From positions 49,945,111-50,009,110 of the forward strand of contig NC_060247.1 in NCBI RefSeq assembly GCF_921293095.1: 64,000 nt of DNA, read 5' to 3'. This DNA is from Ischnura elegans. Lineage: Eukaryota > Arthropoda > Insecta > Odonata > Coenagrionidae. Numbering within the stretch: the first letter of the stretch is position 1; every line of letters starts with the position of its first letter. The translations under genes and the position numbers were made by a program. The notes below the pieces were generated by a model. The model saw only the letters and a list, made by a program, of their open reading frames with translations. It was not told the DNA's origin and did no database searches. Positions 25,871 to 38,304 of the stretch are shown in pieces.

Positions 25871-28045
25871 CACCGAGATACAGTAATAAGTTATATTTTC
25901 AAGTGTATCCCCACCAGTAAAGTGGCTAACAGACACAGAGTTTATATATTAATAGAAGTATCTCGAATGATGGGAAAAATCCTATGATAATCACCGGTGA
26001 AATACTTATGATTATGGTAGCATTTTTCACTAAATGTATTTCATTTTCAGAACAAAACTTAGCCACCTCAAAATATAAGACTAATCCAAAAATCGTCAAA
26101 CCAAGATGGCGGAACTTTGATGACGCTAAAAACTCGGAAACAGCGCCTCCAAATATTTACAACCTTCTTGACTGTTCTTGACTGATATCGAGTGGAAAAT
26201 CAAATGCACAACTAAATATATAGTAGATCTCGTTTTTTTTCTTTGCCAAATTACTATACCTAACCTTCTGTCTAAAAAAAATCACTTATACCCCTAGGCT
26301 TCTCACCCCCTCATGTAAAAGCTAAGGAAGGGTTAACTATCTCAAGCCATTTGTTTCTCCCACGCTTGAGCAACAACTTCCTCTTTTCGCAAATTTCATC
26401 GTGCAAGCTTTTTCACAAGGTCCGAGTACTTCTTTACTATATTTGCCTGCTTGACCTTGAAAAAATAGGCTGATTTATAACGCTGATCCTTCATTTTAAT
26501 ATTGATTGAAGAATCAATCGTCGATGTCTTCAAATGTTTCACCGATCAGTAACGAAGATCACATTCTTTAAGGGCCATACTCAATTGGATTAATCACCAG
26601 TTCAGCCTCCTGAAAATCGAGTTAAAAATGCGTAACAAAGCGGAAGGCCAAAAGCTAGCATCAGAAGTTCAAAAATTAGCGAGGTTTTCCATATATTTCA
26701 CGCTGAATCGTGGCTATACGTAACTAATGGCACCAAGCATCGAAGCGCAATACACTTAGGTATTTTTGAAGTAAATAATACACATTCAACAAAATACTCT
26801 GAGTGCCGTGCAAATCGCTGCCTCAATGATAACAAGAATATATCGGTTTATTTTCATGCTGGCATATATATTCGTCTTTTTAGACTTTAATAATTCCTGT
26901 TTTTTGGGGTAGCTAAATTTACGATGAACTCCATATATATTGACAAAGATTTTAAGCACGCTCGGGTCTGTGCAATAAAAACTTTCATACTATCTTAGTA
27001 CCTTGAATTTACTCCGTGAAACTAAACTCTTTAAAAAAAATCACTATTTTTAATCAGCAAAAAAATTCATGAAGATCAATTAAGTAATGATATTTTCACG
27101 ATTTTTAAACATTTTCGTTTCCCTGCAAATGGCAAGACCCAACTGGTAAAAGAAGAGGTAAAACGGAACTTTGCCACATGAATGAGACAATTGATGAAAG
27201 GTATTTTTTCATAAAATTTCGGAGAGGTACTTTTTTCTGAGGGCAATGATAGGAAAATTGAGATTCCGCGTGGTGTAACGAACTCAGCTCCATGTAAATA
27301 ACGTTCAACAATAATTATAAAATTGATAAGTTAATAAATGTTAAATCTCTCAACGAAAACGATCTAAAAAAGTAAGGGGTCAAATAGGATGGAAAAAACT
27401 AGCCACCGTGTTGTTAAGAGATTTTGATAATCATGATATTAAGTCCCACTTCAATAACGCGGGGCAAAAGCAGTCAGTTAAAATCAATCCTACTCGAATC
27501 CCAATGGCATAAGATGAGCCAGTGAAGGTAACGAGCCCTAAGAATACTATTATAATCTATTCACTTCATGTTTGCGGGTGAGCTCCGTGACACTCACAGA
27601 AGGCCTCGCTAACGGGGTAGGGGTAGTACCGAGAGATAAGAGGAGGAGGAATGCACGTGTTGACACCATGAAGGAAAAAAACGGATGGAGACAAAATAAG
27701 GAAAATTTTGCGCCAATTGGTTAAAAGAATGAGAAGAAAAAATTTAATACAGTTACGATACATACTTAAGTTTTTAATATTTGGGATGACACTGGAAATG
27801 CTAATGAGAGGTAAAAATACTTAATGAGAGGAACCGGCGTCTCTCTTCGCCAAACATCTGATGGATGAGAATCACCTCCGTGACTTAGAGCCAAAGATCC
27901 TACACATAGAGAAAAAGGGAAAAAGACTTGACGTATTAGAGCAATTAGAAATTTGAGGAATAGTCATAAGTAAGGAAAATATTGTGAACGGAATGTTGCA
28001 TCCTTCCCACTCCCCCTTCTAGACTTTCCTTCCTTCTACAACTAA
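25871..28045. other. Intergenic, nothing firm
   Basis: Contains CCAAGATGGCGG at about 26100, a YY1-type motif, without other promoter evidence. ORFs at 27105-27311 and 27566-27763 (minus) are unremarkable. Confidence 0.35.
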
Positions 28046-28290
28046 AGCTAGGTTTACACCTGCGAGAAAAGTTGCGACATAAGTTGCGCGAGTGGTGTCG
28101 CATAGTGTAAACTCACAGATGCAAATTTTCCCGAGAGTTGGACGCGAGTTGTTTTGCGAGCTCTCGCGCGAGCCAGTGTCACTGTTGGTTGCGACAGTTG
28201 GTATGAAATCCGTTTACATGTGACAGCATTTGGTGCAATTTCAACTCGCGGAAGTGGTCCCTCCCGTACCGTGGTCAGTAGCTTTTTACA

Positions 28291-28694
28291 ATGCCACGAA
28301 GTAGACGTGCGCAAACTGCCGCTACAATAGTGTTACTTTATTGCTGGCATAGAGTACGTAAACAGAAAAAAAGGAAGAGGAGTATCTGGGTTAAGGAATG
28401 GATTGACAGAAGGCAACATTTGAGAGCTTTCACGACTTTGAGTAAATGAGTTACAAATAGACGACTCTCTAGGAATTTCATCAGGATGTCTGCTACAGAG
28501 CTGGAGAATCTGCTTTACTTTGTTGGGCCATAAGTCCAAAAACAGGACATAGTTTTGAGGGAATCGATATCAGCGAGTCAGCGGCTGATAGTTATAACCC
28601 CAAGTTTTCTTGCCTCTGATAAGTATAATCGTTTTTATTCGTTATATTGGCCTGTTTACGTATGTGCAAATATCCACAGTAACCAAACGGATGG
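28291..28694 (+). pseudogene. Harbinger transposase, N-terminal remnant
   Basis: In one frame from the ATG at 28291 the translation reads MPRSRRAQTAATIV, then RSIWVKEWIDRRQHLRAF, FIRMSATELENLLYFVGP and LRESISASQRLIVITPSFLA. This is the arrangement of Harbinger transposase N-termini (W-x-R/K repeats, F-x-RMS, L-x-x-VGP, R-x-x-I-x-x-x-x-R-L). Two in-frame stops interrupt it, after TTLSK and after FVGP. Homology ends where the Transib-like insertion begins, so the catalytic DDE domain is absent. It is a dead copy. Confidence 0.75.
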
Positions 28695-30078
28695 CACAGT
28701 GGTTCCAATTGCGAATCTAGCGGGACAAAATTATTTTTCTCAAAAAACTTAGATCTTTTGTCGTGAAAACATTCAGAATGCCAAATTATAGACAAAAACA
28801 CAAAATATCACTATCACAGGTCTTTTAAAGGTGGTTTTTATGAAAAAAATTAATTTAATTTGCAAAATAATTTCATGTTACTTAACAATTGAGAAATATG
28901 AAGAAAATCATTTAACAAATTGTATAGTAATGCGCTTTTCTTAATTTAATGAACTAATTAAGTTAAAAATATGCTCTTAAACACAGGATTTAAACGTAAA
29001 AGCGTTTTTCACAGAAAGTGAACTGCGAAACGTTAGTCACCTTCATAATTATTACTCTCCCAACTCTCCTCATCTCCGACATTTACCGACTCCACGTCCT
29101 CCAACTCTTTAACATTACTCATTTCATTAGGCGCAGGTAATATTGGTTCCCTGAGAAGCTGCCTGGCATCCATCGAGAGGGAATAACAATGCCTTGGGTG
29201 CAACGAACTAATACTGAAAACATAAGGTCGAATGTGACTTATTGTAGGTTAAAAACATCTCTCATTGTGTCCTTTCTGGAGTATTTTAGCGCGTGATTTT
29301 CTTTGAATTTCCGAATATGCTTATTCCTTGCTTCTTGGGCCTCTTCGGAAAGCAATGCAATGGGGGCAATCAATCACTTTTGTCCCATGAATTATATTTT
29401 AAGTATCGTAAAAGGCATGTAATACCATGAGTATGACGCATGTACATTTCTTCTGTTTTTTTAGCATACTTCTCATATTCACTTGTACTTATGGAGAAAC
29501 CACAGGAAAGTGCGCTAAGAATTTTTCCAAACCAATGAAATAATTCCACCTCTACTCAACTAATGCCTGTTGAAATGTCAGGATTCTTTTAACGTCAAAA
29601 TTGTGATACTTTGTACAATTTCTTCCCATTTATTTCGATGACCAAGGGCATCAGTGGAGATATCTGTGCCTTTATCTTTTTCACTTCTTTCCCAGTTACC
29701 TCATAACTTTCATCTTCCAGAAATAATTTAATGGGTCTACAATACCTGATCGAAGACGGCCTGGTATTCTTCCATAAGATGTTGTTTTTATCATTTGATT
29801 TTAGCGGAAGAGGTAACATAGAAATGGAAAACATATAGGAATCATCCACTGAACCTGATTTCTTCCGAAATACAAATCTCAGCTTATACTGCTTGTGGCC
29901 ACTACTTCCATGTTAACTCCACTTAATTATCATCGTATATTTGGATTCATTACCAGACCGAAGGAAGTTATGAATGTTTAATTATAATTTTCTTCAAATT
30001 TTATAAGAATAGCTAATACAAGTAAAGTAGTAAAATTGTCCATCCCAATCTACTTGAGAGAAAATTTGTGCCACTGAA
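28695..30078 (-). mobile_element. Transib/RAG1-like element nested in Harbinger (right boundary uncertain)
   Basis: The left end starts CACAGTGGTTCCAATTG, as in Transib termini (CAC-A/T-G-T-G type), exactly where the Harbinger frame is broken. On the right the best counterpart is CCACTGAA at about 30071-30078 (TTCAGTGGCACAAATT on minus), a weak match. Flanking pentamers (GATGG and GTGGT) do not agree, so the right end may have been lost. Inside, the minus strand carries the C-terminal half of a transposase (29033-29909). Confidence 0.6.
29033..29909 (-). pseudogene. RAG1/Transib-superfamily transposase remnant
   Basis: Reading along minus from 29909: GSSGHKQYKLRF, then MLPLPLKSNDKNNILW, SSIRYCRPIKLF, CGFSISTSEYEKYAKKTEE, WYYMPFTILKI, LLSEEAQEARNKHIRKFKEN, and an acidic tail ending at a TAA (29033-29035). 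The order GSSGH, CRPI, YMP-x-x-x-HK-like and SEEAQEARNK matches the family I recall as Transib-type transposases. SEEAQEARNK corresponds to the block around the catalytic Glu of RAG1 (EGNESGNK). At least two frame changes and a stop after KVSQF break it, and the N-terminus is missing. Assignment is by recalled motifs, not by a search. Confidence 0.6.
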
Positions 30079-30164
30079 GTGGTACCATGCATAGCTATAT
30101 GTTTGGCGCTGTACTATCTATGCACTATCTTCGTCATACAATCTCTATTTTTAGGTGACTCTTA

Positions 30165-30365
30165 TCATTCTCTGATGTATTCATTCTTCTTGCTAATGTC
30201 ACGCAAAGATTCCTGATTTTTCACTCGGTTTCTGTAATCTTTCAGGGTCACATTCCACCATATTTCGCTTTCTTCATATAACGTAATAAGTTTTTTTGTC
30301 TCCAAGTCCGACCATTTGTAACTACTTTGCACAAGGGGATTTTCCATCCTTTTCCCTTCATCCAT
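30165..30365 (-). pseudogene. MADF/SANT-like DNA-binding partner of Harbinger, N-terminal part
   Basis: A 66-residue reading frame starting MDEGKRMENPLVQ encodes one MADF-like motif: YKWSDLETKKLITLYEESE, then IWWNVTLKDYRNRVKNQE and LRDISKK. The expected W, L-I-x-L-Y, W and Y residues are in place. PIF/Harbinger elements usually encode such a Myb/SANT/MADF protein, which carries the transposase into the nucleus and to DNA. The frame stops after NEYIRE where a longer protein would be expected; the remainder is lost or was displaced by the nested insertion. Confidence 0.65.
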
Positions 30366-30901
30366 CAACAAAACAACATGACACAAAAAACAAACAAAAA
30401 ACAACAAATTACAGGAGACTCGAGAGACAACACAACTGCACTTCAGCCCAACTTCCGCAAAAGTGTCGGGAAATATCTCCCGCGGTTTGATCAGGCGACA
30501 GTGCGAGCGCGAGAAATTGCTAGAGCTAAGTTTCATGTTTAGACCTGCGAGTCGAAGTGTCAGACACTCCGCCGCTCAGCTCGCGACACTGCTCGCCGAC
30601 CCGTTTACACTTGCAATTTTGACTGTCAGACAGTAAACTCGCGCAATTTCTCGCAAGTGTAAACCTAGCTTAAGGAAGGCATACCCTTTTCTAAACTCTA
30701 TGCCCTTTTCCTTCCTTACCTCCCCTACTGCCTCACATTACAATGTTTTCATGGACGCACTGCAATTCTCCCTCTCCCCTTCCACCTGACCCACGCATCA
30801 CCGCTGCTACCCCTCCCTTCTTGAAGACTATGTAAGTACAAAAATGCCCTCCTTCCTCCTTGACTCTAAACACATACACCCATTCCATCAAAAAATAGCA
30901 G

Positions 30902-31081
30902 ACCGCTGAAAACATTGCCCTTAGAAGAATCGTCGGAGCTCCTTGGTTTTCCAGCAATAAGCAAATACGTAGGGATTTTAACCAATCTCCAATCTTATTA
31001 GACCTGAAAGCAAATATTAATAAATTTTCCAAATCATTTGGTAAAACTGAACACAGCCTGTTCTTGAGTCTTTGGGACTGA
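30902..31081 (+). mobile_element. Jockey-like LINE: C-terminal ORF2 fragment with intact stop
   Basis: An uninterrupted 59-codon frame reads ALRRIVGAPWFSSNKQIRRD, then FNQSPILLDLKANINKFSKS, and ends SLFLSLWD before TGA. This is the RxIxGAPWYxxNxxIxxDL...I motif at the end of jockey-clade reverse transcriptases. The downstream sequence to about 31440 is plausibly its 3' UTR. It lies only about 230 bp right of the Harbinger end. Confidence 0.75.
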
Positions 31082-31905
31082 CAATGAACCTTATCTGAAA
31101 CACAAATCCCCCAAACTGCCCTAAACCCATCCTACATCCCCTCCCCCTAATAGAATCAGTGCCATAACAAATGAATGCCCCTTAGCTGAATCCAACAAAT
31201 GCAGAAATACCTGGCAGACAGCTACCCAGCTGGGAACTAAGAACATAGAACCAAAAAAGAAATCCGTTGCGTGCGATCGTGCCATTCCCCACCTCCCCCT
31301 GCCCCTTAATCCCAACATCATACCGTGGAGTTTTATGAAATTTTTTAAATCAATTTGTGTGTGACCACATACTCTCTGTCTTCTATTCAAATGGACCAGA
31401 TGATGACGTGCCATTTCGAAACTAACAGGTCAAGCAGTAGCAAATATACGTGAAATTACAATTTTTTTCATTACGCCTTCAAAATGTAATTGACTTCTCA
31501 TCCACAAAGTAAACTGCGATCCTCTTCAATGATGAGCGGAATTGGATGTCGTATTGGTCCACGAGTCAATTACCCAACGTTTTTCAACGATGGAGAAGAT
31601 TATCGCTGAAGGCATAATTTACGACATCGCAAAGAAATATGTGTTTTGATTAGGTACATCATATCCAAAGCTTTGATGCAAGGTTTACTACTGTGCTTGG
31701 CGCATTCAGCATCAAATTCGTGATTCCATTCAATTTATGATTTGGGTCCGCGGAGTATGGAATACTCCCAGGGAGAGAGGGGCGATCTCCCGTGTATTTT
31801 TTGCAGGGAGTGCTACGCTCAAATAACACTCAAATTCTCTCACGTTTGGGACTTGTAGTCATGCATTTGCATATACACTCCCTCCTTCACAAGGATACAA
31901 ATACT

Positions 31906-32105
31906 CATCTGCGGATCCAGGATTTCTTTCCGGGGGGGTGTAAAAGAAGGCCGTATCCAGGATTTTGTTCTGGGGGGCACAAGAATAGCTCGTAATACAA
32001 AACGAACGCAATGATAATGGGACCGTATTAAAAATCTTGCATATTTTTTAAGGGTCTGGGGGTGGCACCAACCCCTGTGCCCCCTCCCCCCCTCAGATCC
32101 ACATA
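31906..32105. mobile_element. Short hAT-like MITE with C- and G-rich arms
   Basis: About 200 bp from CATCTGCGGATCCAGG to CAGATCCACATA, with G-runs near the left end and C-runs near the right. Flanking octamers CAAATACT (31898-31905) and CAAAAACT (32106-32113) differ at one position, consistent with an 8-bp hAT target duplication. A second internal start-like motif (GTATCCAGGATTTTG) suggests a partial internal duplication. Confidence 0.5.
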
Positions 32106-32113
32106 CAAAAACT

Positions 32114-34391
32114 ATAAAACTAGCAAAAATTTGAAAAAACTTGATAAATATTGGGGAGGAGTGATGACCCCTGAGAACCCTCCTGAATCCACCACTGACT
32201 GCAACACAATTTTAATTTGTCGTTTCGCAATATTTAAAGTAAGGATTTTACGCGCGTTATTAGGGACGAAAAACGCGAATACCACTTCTATATTTAAGTG
32301 ATGCAATAAGGGACAGTTCTCCAATACAAGAAACTTAATCCCTGAAATGGTTCGAGAAAAACGATCGTGCAATACAGACATTAGGAAGCCAACCATGGAA
32401 CTGAAAAACTGTGGTCAAGATTTACATACGAAAATGTTTTAAGTACTCACAGCACAATTAGAATTAAGGTAATATAATTCTTGAAAAAAATTCTTCTGCA
32501 AAAGCGTTCTGAAATGTAACGGCTTCATTTCATTCAATCCTTCGGACCGAGTAAGACACGCAATTTAGGTTTTAAAATGATATTCTCTAAGACAAACGGA
32601 CTTAAATAAGTTTTATCCAATTCCATCTTGTATTCGGCATTGCTGGCCTGGCTCGCGGCCTGTAAGTTTCTGGTAGCTCCTAGCCTTATGTACGTACTCT
32701 CAGCTGTCACACACTTAGCTCTGTTAGGTGTAATCGAATCGGCCTCATTTTCTTAGCTTTTTATTTCATGGCCAAGTTAGGTATTAATTGCTATTCAATG
32801 ACTCCATTCGGTATCCCAAACTCTTACATCTTTCTCTTTATCACTGGAATTCACCTCCTCATCACAGGAGTACAAAGATTCCGATGACAGAATACAGCTG
32901 ATTCCTTGCCCACCCTTATTACTTTAGAGATGAATTAAGGTCATATAAATACGGCGAATCGCTGATTCAATACAAGGAGGGCAGGTGTACATAAAAATCT
33001 ACTGCGGATATAAATGATACCGGAAGACAGCTGGGGCCTTACATATGAATAGTAGGGTGTGAGGAAGCGAAAATCTACTTAATGATGGATTAGATATAGC
33101 AGGTATTATACATTCCATTCTGGTTTCAGTGGCAATATAAGCTTTTTCAGTCCAAAGGCTGGCAATAACTGAAAGCCTTTCAGAGGGTAAAATAAGAGGA
33201 ATAATCACCTAGACCTATAGGTGATTGAACTCACTAAACAGGCACATGTGTCGGCAACATATTCAACATCGACGAGGAAGCAGTAACCGACTTAAAATTA
33301 CTCCAATTACTAGAATCGTACTGGGTGACTAACGTTGAGGTAGACCACTATGGGAGATGTGCAGAAACACCCAAAATCGTACCAGTTTCATGAAACCCTA
33401 AGGAACATCCTAGGATACCTCTCAAAAGTTTCAAAGTCCCTAATTTTAAACCAACGGCCATAACAATATAGAAAAAAACATTACCTTCGAAACCTTCAAC
33501 ATAGCTAAAGAATAAAGCTTTCTGCAATGACTCCTAACAAGCAGAAAACATAGGGTGCGGGACCATCAGGACCCCATGGTAACACTTTATAACCAAATGC
33601 CCTAATACATTGGAATGCTCTGATGAACAAAACTTATCAAAACACGATTAGAAATTATAGTGGCAAATACAACAAACTAAATATATGACCCCGCCAAAAT
33701 GAACGAAATCACATACTGTTCACAGATTACGACTCTCAATTCAAAGTTAACTGTGGCAATTTAAATAAAATTAAATCCACACGCACATAAAAAACAAAAT
33801 ATTTCATACCCCTCATTCTGCCCCACATAATACTGGAAAACTAGGTCTTCGACAACACCATGGGAAAAAACAAACTGACAACAAAATTTTAAGTATATAG
33901 CTGCTTTACCTTAAGTGAGAAATCCGCTGTATCTCGTTACATGATGATAGATAATCACAATTTTCAGAACATGACACAATTGCTAACTCTGAAGGAATCT
34001 CGAATATTTTCACAACAAAATAGTAATTTATATTTCGCCCGTTGGTGGCAGCATAGCTCGGCTCGGACGGTTGATGGACGAAGCGCGAAATTCATGACCA
34101 CAGTCAGACAATCAGATCGACTTTATTATATATCTTTCATATTGAGTGAAAGATCTATGGACTTTATAGCGAGACGGTTTATTCCGATCAAGACTCAGTG
34201 AATTTCAGCCATATGTTGTCATTATTTGGCAATATTAATTACGATGACCACATTAGAAAAACTGCATGTGATTTAGAAGACAATAGGAGTTCATATATAA
34301 TTAAAATTATGGATCTTATGATCTCAGAAAGACGAAAATTGAAAATTTATTTAAAATCATTCAGAGATAATGCTGTTCTAGTACAATTATA
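32114..34391. other. Intergenic; C/G-rich repeat scrap then unassigned sequence
   Basis: At 32150-32210 a fragment with TTGGGGAGG and CCTCCTGAATCCACCACTG resembles the end of a G/C-run MITE. The ORFs 32999-33208 (minus) and 33941-34201 (plus) read smoothly but match nothing I know and lack splice support. Confidence 0.3.
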
Positions 34392-34964
34392 CAGTGAGTG
34401 CAAAAAGTATTCGGACAGTTCAGGTTTCTCGATAAAATTTCCATTTTCTATGTGCTGCACGAATATTTCTGGCATAAAATGGTTCTCAGTGCGTACTACC
34501 CCTATGAAATAATTGTATAACCCTGTTTCAAACTTTTATACATTGCCATGGCATGTATAAAATTTTGAAACAGGTTTATATAATTTTTTCAAAGGGGTGT
34601 ACACACTTTATTCATGCATACACTGCAGCAATAGCAATAAATAACTTTCAAAACTTTTGGAGTCTCAACCAAAAAAAGATGTTTTACCGCACCACATCCA
34701 AGGGGAAGCATTATGTGTACCCACAGCTAGACAGCAATGGCACCCGTGGGATCCGATAAACGTGGGTAAATCGACATGCACCACGTCTATTGGACTCTAT
34801 AGCAAAGTAGCATCAAATTCTCGTTTTTTCAATTTTTAAACCCTTACCGAAGCAGTAAATGATAATACTATGTTCATGTTGAATCTCACGAACAAGTGCA
34901 AAGGAGTGAAAATAGTAACAGTGGCTGGAAACAAGTACTGTCTGAATACTTTTTCCACTCACTG
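34392..34964. mobile_element. Tc1/mariner-type MITE with 28-bp TIRs
   Basis: Inverted repeats 34392-34419 (CAGTGAGTGCAAAAAGTATT...) and 34937-34964 match at 26 of 28 positions and are flanked by TA on both sides. The 573-bp body has no transposase. It contains a near-perfect internal palindrome (34522-34574) centred on GCCATGGC. TIR sequence and TA target fit Tc1/mariner. Confidence 0.8.
34522..34574. repeat. Internal palindrome of the Tc1-type MITE
   Basis: Arms of about 26 bp starting CCTGTTTCAAA and its inverse pair around GCCATGGC with one indel and one mismatch. It would extrude as a long hairpin. Confidence 0.8.
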
Positions 34965-37900
34965 TACATGAAAAATATTTCAAAGATGCTTTATTTGCAA
35001 GTTTTAGCTACTATAATTTGGATAAGATTTGGTCATTTCTGACAAAAATAAAGAAATCTCAAAAAGAGAATTTTACCACTTTGCCACCAGCATGCTACTT
35101 TCATTGCATATTTGTCATGAATTACACTATTGCCATGTTGTATCGATGTCGATTGATATTTGTCCTCCAATGCAAGGTTCTATTTCACTAGAGTAATACA
35201 ACTCTAAATTGCTGTTCATATCTTTTAACTGTCCGAGATAGATCCTTCCAAAGTTATTCTGCTATGATCTAAATAACATTGAACGTAGGCCATTTTGAAT
35301 GCCAGCCACAGGCAGTTATCACTGGTGCAGGTGCTGACCAAGGGCAGGTTGCTTTTATCCCAAATTTCCATACACATTTGCAGTTTTTTAATCCCTAGTC
35401 TCATACATAAGTGCTTTTTAACTGTATGATGTCATACAAAAATTGGCTTGTACCAAAACTAGACAAACTTGATATGTAGCAGTCAAAAGAGTATTAATTA
35501 GATACAAAATACTGCAGTGCTATCCTTATGGCTCATCAGAGAATGTACTCAGTCAAATTAATAGAAAACATTTCACAATGAAAAATAAAATTGAAATGAA
35601 GGAAAGCATATTGCAGATTTAGCTTTCTTGGCATTAAGTCAACTAGTCTCGTAGTTGGCAAGCCAGCATCCAACGCTCGTCTTGAAGTTGGCTACTGACA
35701 TATTCCCAATAGTGGCTAGTGTCAGCGATAGTGGCATTTTGGACCAATATAGACATCTATAGTATGGCTGACAAACTTAAATTGGCTGCTAGCTTTGTGC
35801 TGATATAGGCCAAAGCAATTTCTCTACTTGGGTAAGTATTCCTAATCCCCAGGAAACTTGTAAATTAGAGATCTACTCACCTCAAAGAAAATAAAACGTA
35901 ATTCACTCCCAAAATTACATAGGCAACTCTGGGAGATAGACACAGCCTAATACCCTTCTCAACATGATGAATATTTAGAACTGTCCTGATATACTTGATC
36001 ATCTCATTACAGGATGTACACTGGTTGCAAGGGTCAATCGCAGATGCCTGAGTGAAGTTATCTCAAAATAGTTACAAGAAAGCAGGTGATACCTGAAATA
36101 GCTATTTCCCTAAGGATTCAAAGATCAATTGCAAATACCAACACTATGTCAAAACAAACATTTAATGGAGCAAATTAAACAGTAGAAGAGCATTGCTATT
36201 TGGCATAATAAAAAAATAAATGTCTCCATGAACAATGCTATCAAAACATTCACCACAACAGTTTATCAATAGTTTCATATGTACATAACATTCAAGAACA
36301 AGTCATGGGTACAGAGTCACTTTTGAGTTCCAATTTTTTTCCAAGACAACATCACTGTCATCCATTTTCATTCACCAACAAGTAAATCCAATGCCTAAAT
36401 TAGGAAATGATTCCATTTTTAACACCACACAGTCACATATGCCTCGTGAATAACTGATATGAAAAAAAGACTTCACTGAGGAAAAACATAAATCTAGATG
36501 AAAATTATGATTTTGCATTTAACAGTTCATTTCCTCTTGAAAAATCGAAAAACACATCACCTGGTAACCTCAGATTTGAAATTGTACAAATATAGCTATG
36601 AGAAATTAAGATGTCTATTTAGAGTCATCACAAACTATTTTAAGTTTGTAAAACATACTTAGGAAAAAATAAACTGAAATTTATTACAAATTTTATTAAC
36701 AAGAAATCAATGAAGTTGTTTCTTGCCAGTAAGTTTAATGGTCACCATTTTTTCCATAAGCATATTTTATAAAATCAGTATGAAATGTTCATAATTTGGT
36801 AAATATGCTTGACCTCACCAAAACTGAGCATTAGTTTAAATAATAGTAAATACTTGCTATAAAAAATAAGATTTGCTTACACCCCAAATTACACAATATG
36901 TACTACAATCTGTCCAAATGGAATATGTAAGTTTTTAACTGGCTACCATGAGAAACATAAAGAAAGCTAATGCACCACAGCTAAAAAAAATAATGAATAT
37001 ATTTAAAACACTATCAGATATAATTGATCACAACTATTAGCGGAGAGAATTTTCAAGGTACATTAGCATGAAGAATCCACAAGTATTTCACCGAATGTAG
37101 GAATCAAAGTCATAAAGTACTCACTTTTACGTGAGCTGGCACATCATTTTTGCTGCCAACACACATGCACGTATTACGAATCTCAACAACACACAATAGA
37201 GGCAATGATACTAGCTCAGTTTTGATGTTGATACAAGCATAAATAAGAAGCAGATCACTGTGGTTCAAAATAAAAAAATTATGCATCACCATGGTATAAG
37301 ATTTTTAAGTTTTCACCACATTCAAAGATGATGGTAAAAAATAAAAGCAGAACAAATTCTTTTCCACTGTATAATTCCAGAAAAAAATCACTGCACAACA
37401 CATCAGTCAATGGCAAGAAATGATCAAAATCACGAGGAGATTTCGATTTGAATCTCCTACTTCAATGGTTCATGCAAGGTTCACAAGATCCAATGGCATG
37501 GGCGACCACATATGGTGAAATGACTTCCATAGTATTGTTTCCAGCAACAATTTACCCAACCACTACTGTAATTAGGACTCAGTAAAGACAGTCACTTTCA
37601 CTGTAACTGGCAAAGGGTAATAATCACTCTACAGAAAATAGAAACTATGTAATAGGATATGTCCTACAAAACATACAAAATCACTATACAGTCAACAACA
37701 CATCTTGCAATTAGAGAAGAATAACAGGCAGTAATTCATTTCACCTATCAGCAGGATAGAGTGCTTGCAAGATGAAAACTACAATGATTAACAGAAAAAA
37801 ACAATAGCAGATTCAATAGGGATATGCCGAGAATATTAGATCACAGGAGAATCACATGAAAGAAGAATGAAGAAACAAGTAACAAAAAGGCCAATTTTAT

Positions 37901-38304
37901 AATATACACAATTTTACGAGGTGGGAATAAAATTTAATTAAAGGTAAAACTATTTGAAAAATAAAAAATAAAATTTCAGTTGCACAAATATGTAGATCCA
38001 GATGACTAGTAGCAAACACCCCAGCCAGATATATCACGTACCAGGATGCTTCGATCTGGATGTTTTGCTCATGCCACCCAATTGATAGACTAAATGGAGT
38101 CTAACAAAATTATTCAAATTTGAGCCCAAATTCATGAAATGGCAATTATTTACAGAATGGGTTTCGATCACAAGTTACCTACACAGGTTATAATTAAGTC
38201 CATTGTAACACTGCAATGAGAAACATGAATTCTGAGTAAAATAGGTACATTATAGAAACCTTAACGAACTTACAGCTGTACAATTGATATTATTTACACA
38301 GTCT
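34965..38304 (-). other. Downstream of RagC-D; may include its 3' UTR
   Basis: About 3.3 kb of AT-rich, repeat-poor sequence follows the RagC-D stop on the minus strand, without ORFs of note. Minus-strand AATAAA hexamers occur at about 36680-36700, but I cannot place the transcript end. Confidence 0.35.

Larger units (their letters stand above)
28046..30670. mobile_element. PIF/Harbinger transposon, decayed, carrying a nested Transib-type element
   Basis: The 2.6-kb element is bounded by matching termini (AGCTAGGTTTACACC...GTGTAAACCTAGCT, about 38 bp with mismatches) and flanked by TAA at 28043-28045 and 30671-30673. It keeps the two-gene architecture known for the superfamily: transposase remnant on plus (28291-28694) and a MADF/SANT-like DNA-binding partner on minus (30165-30365). 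The middle, about 28695-30078, is foreign and encodes a RAG1/Transib-like transposase remnant. The Harbinger transposase C-terminus is missing. Confidence 0.85.

Noticed and set aside
26090-26115. CCAAGATGGCGG as a start region or YY1-controlled promoter
   Set aside because: A single motif in AT-rich DNA with no CpG island, donor site or downstream coding exon.
31121-31414. 97-codon minus-strand ORF
   Set aside because: It lies in the presumed 3' UTR of the jockey-like LINE fragment on the opposite strand and has no motif.
33941-34201. 86-codon plus-strand ORF with a Trp/Arg-rich middle
   Set aside because: No recognisable family and no start or splice context; it lies just left of a Tc1-type MITE in repeat-prone DNA.
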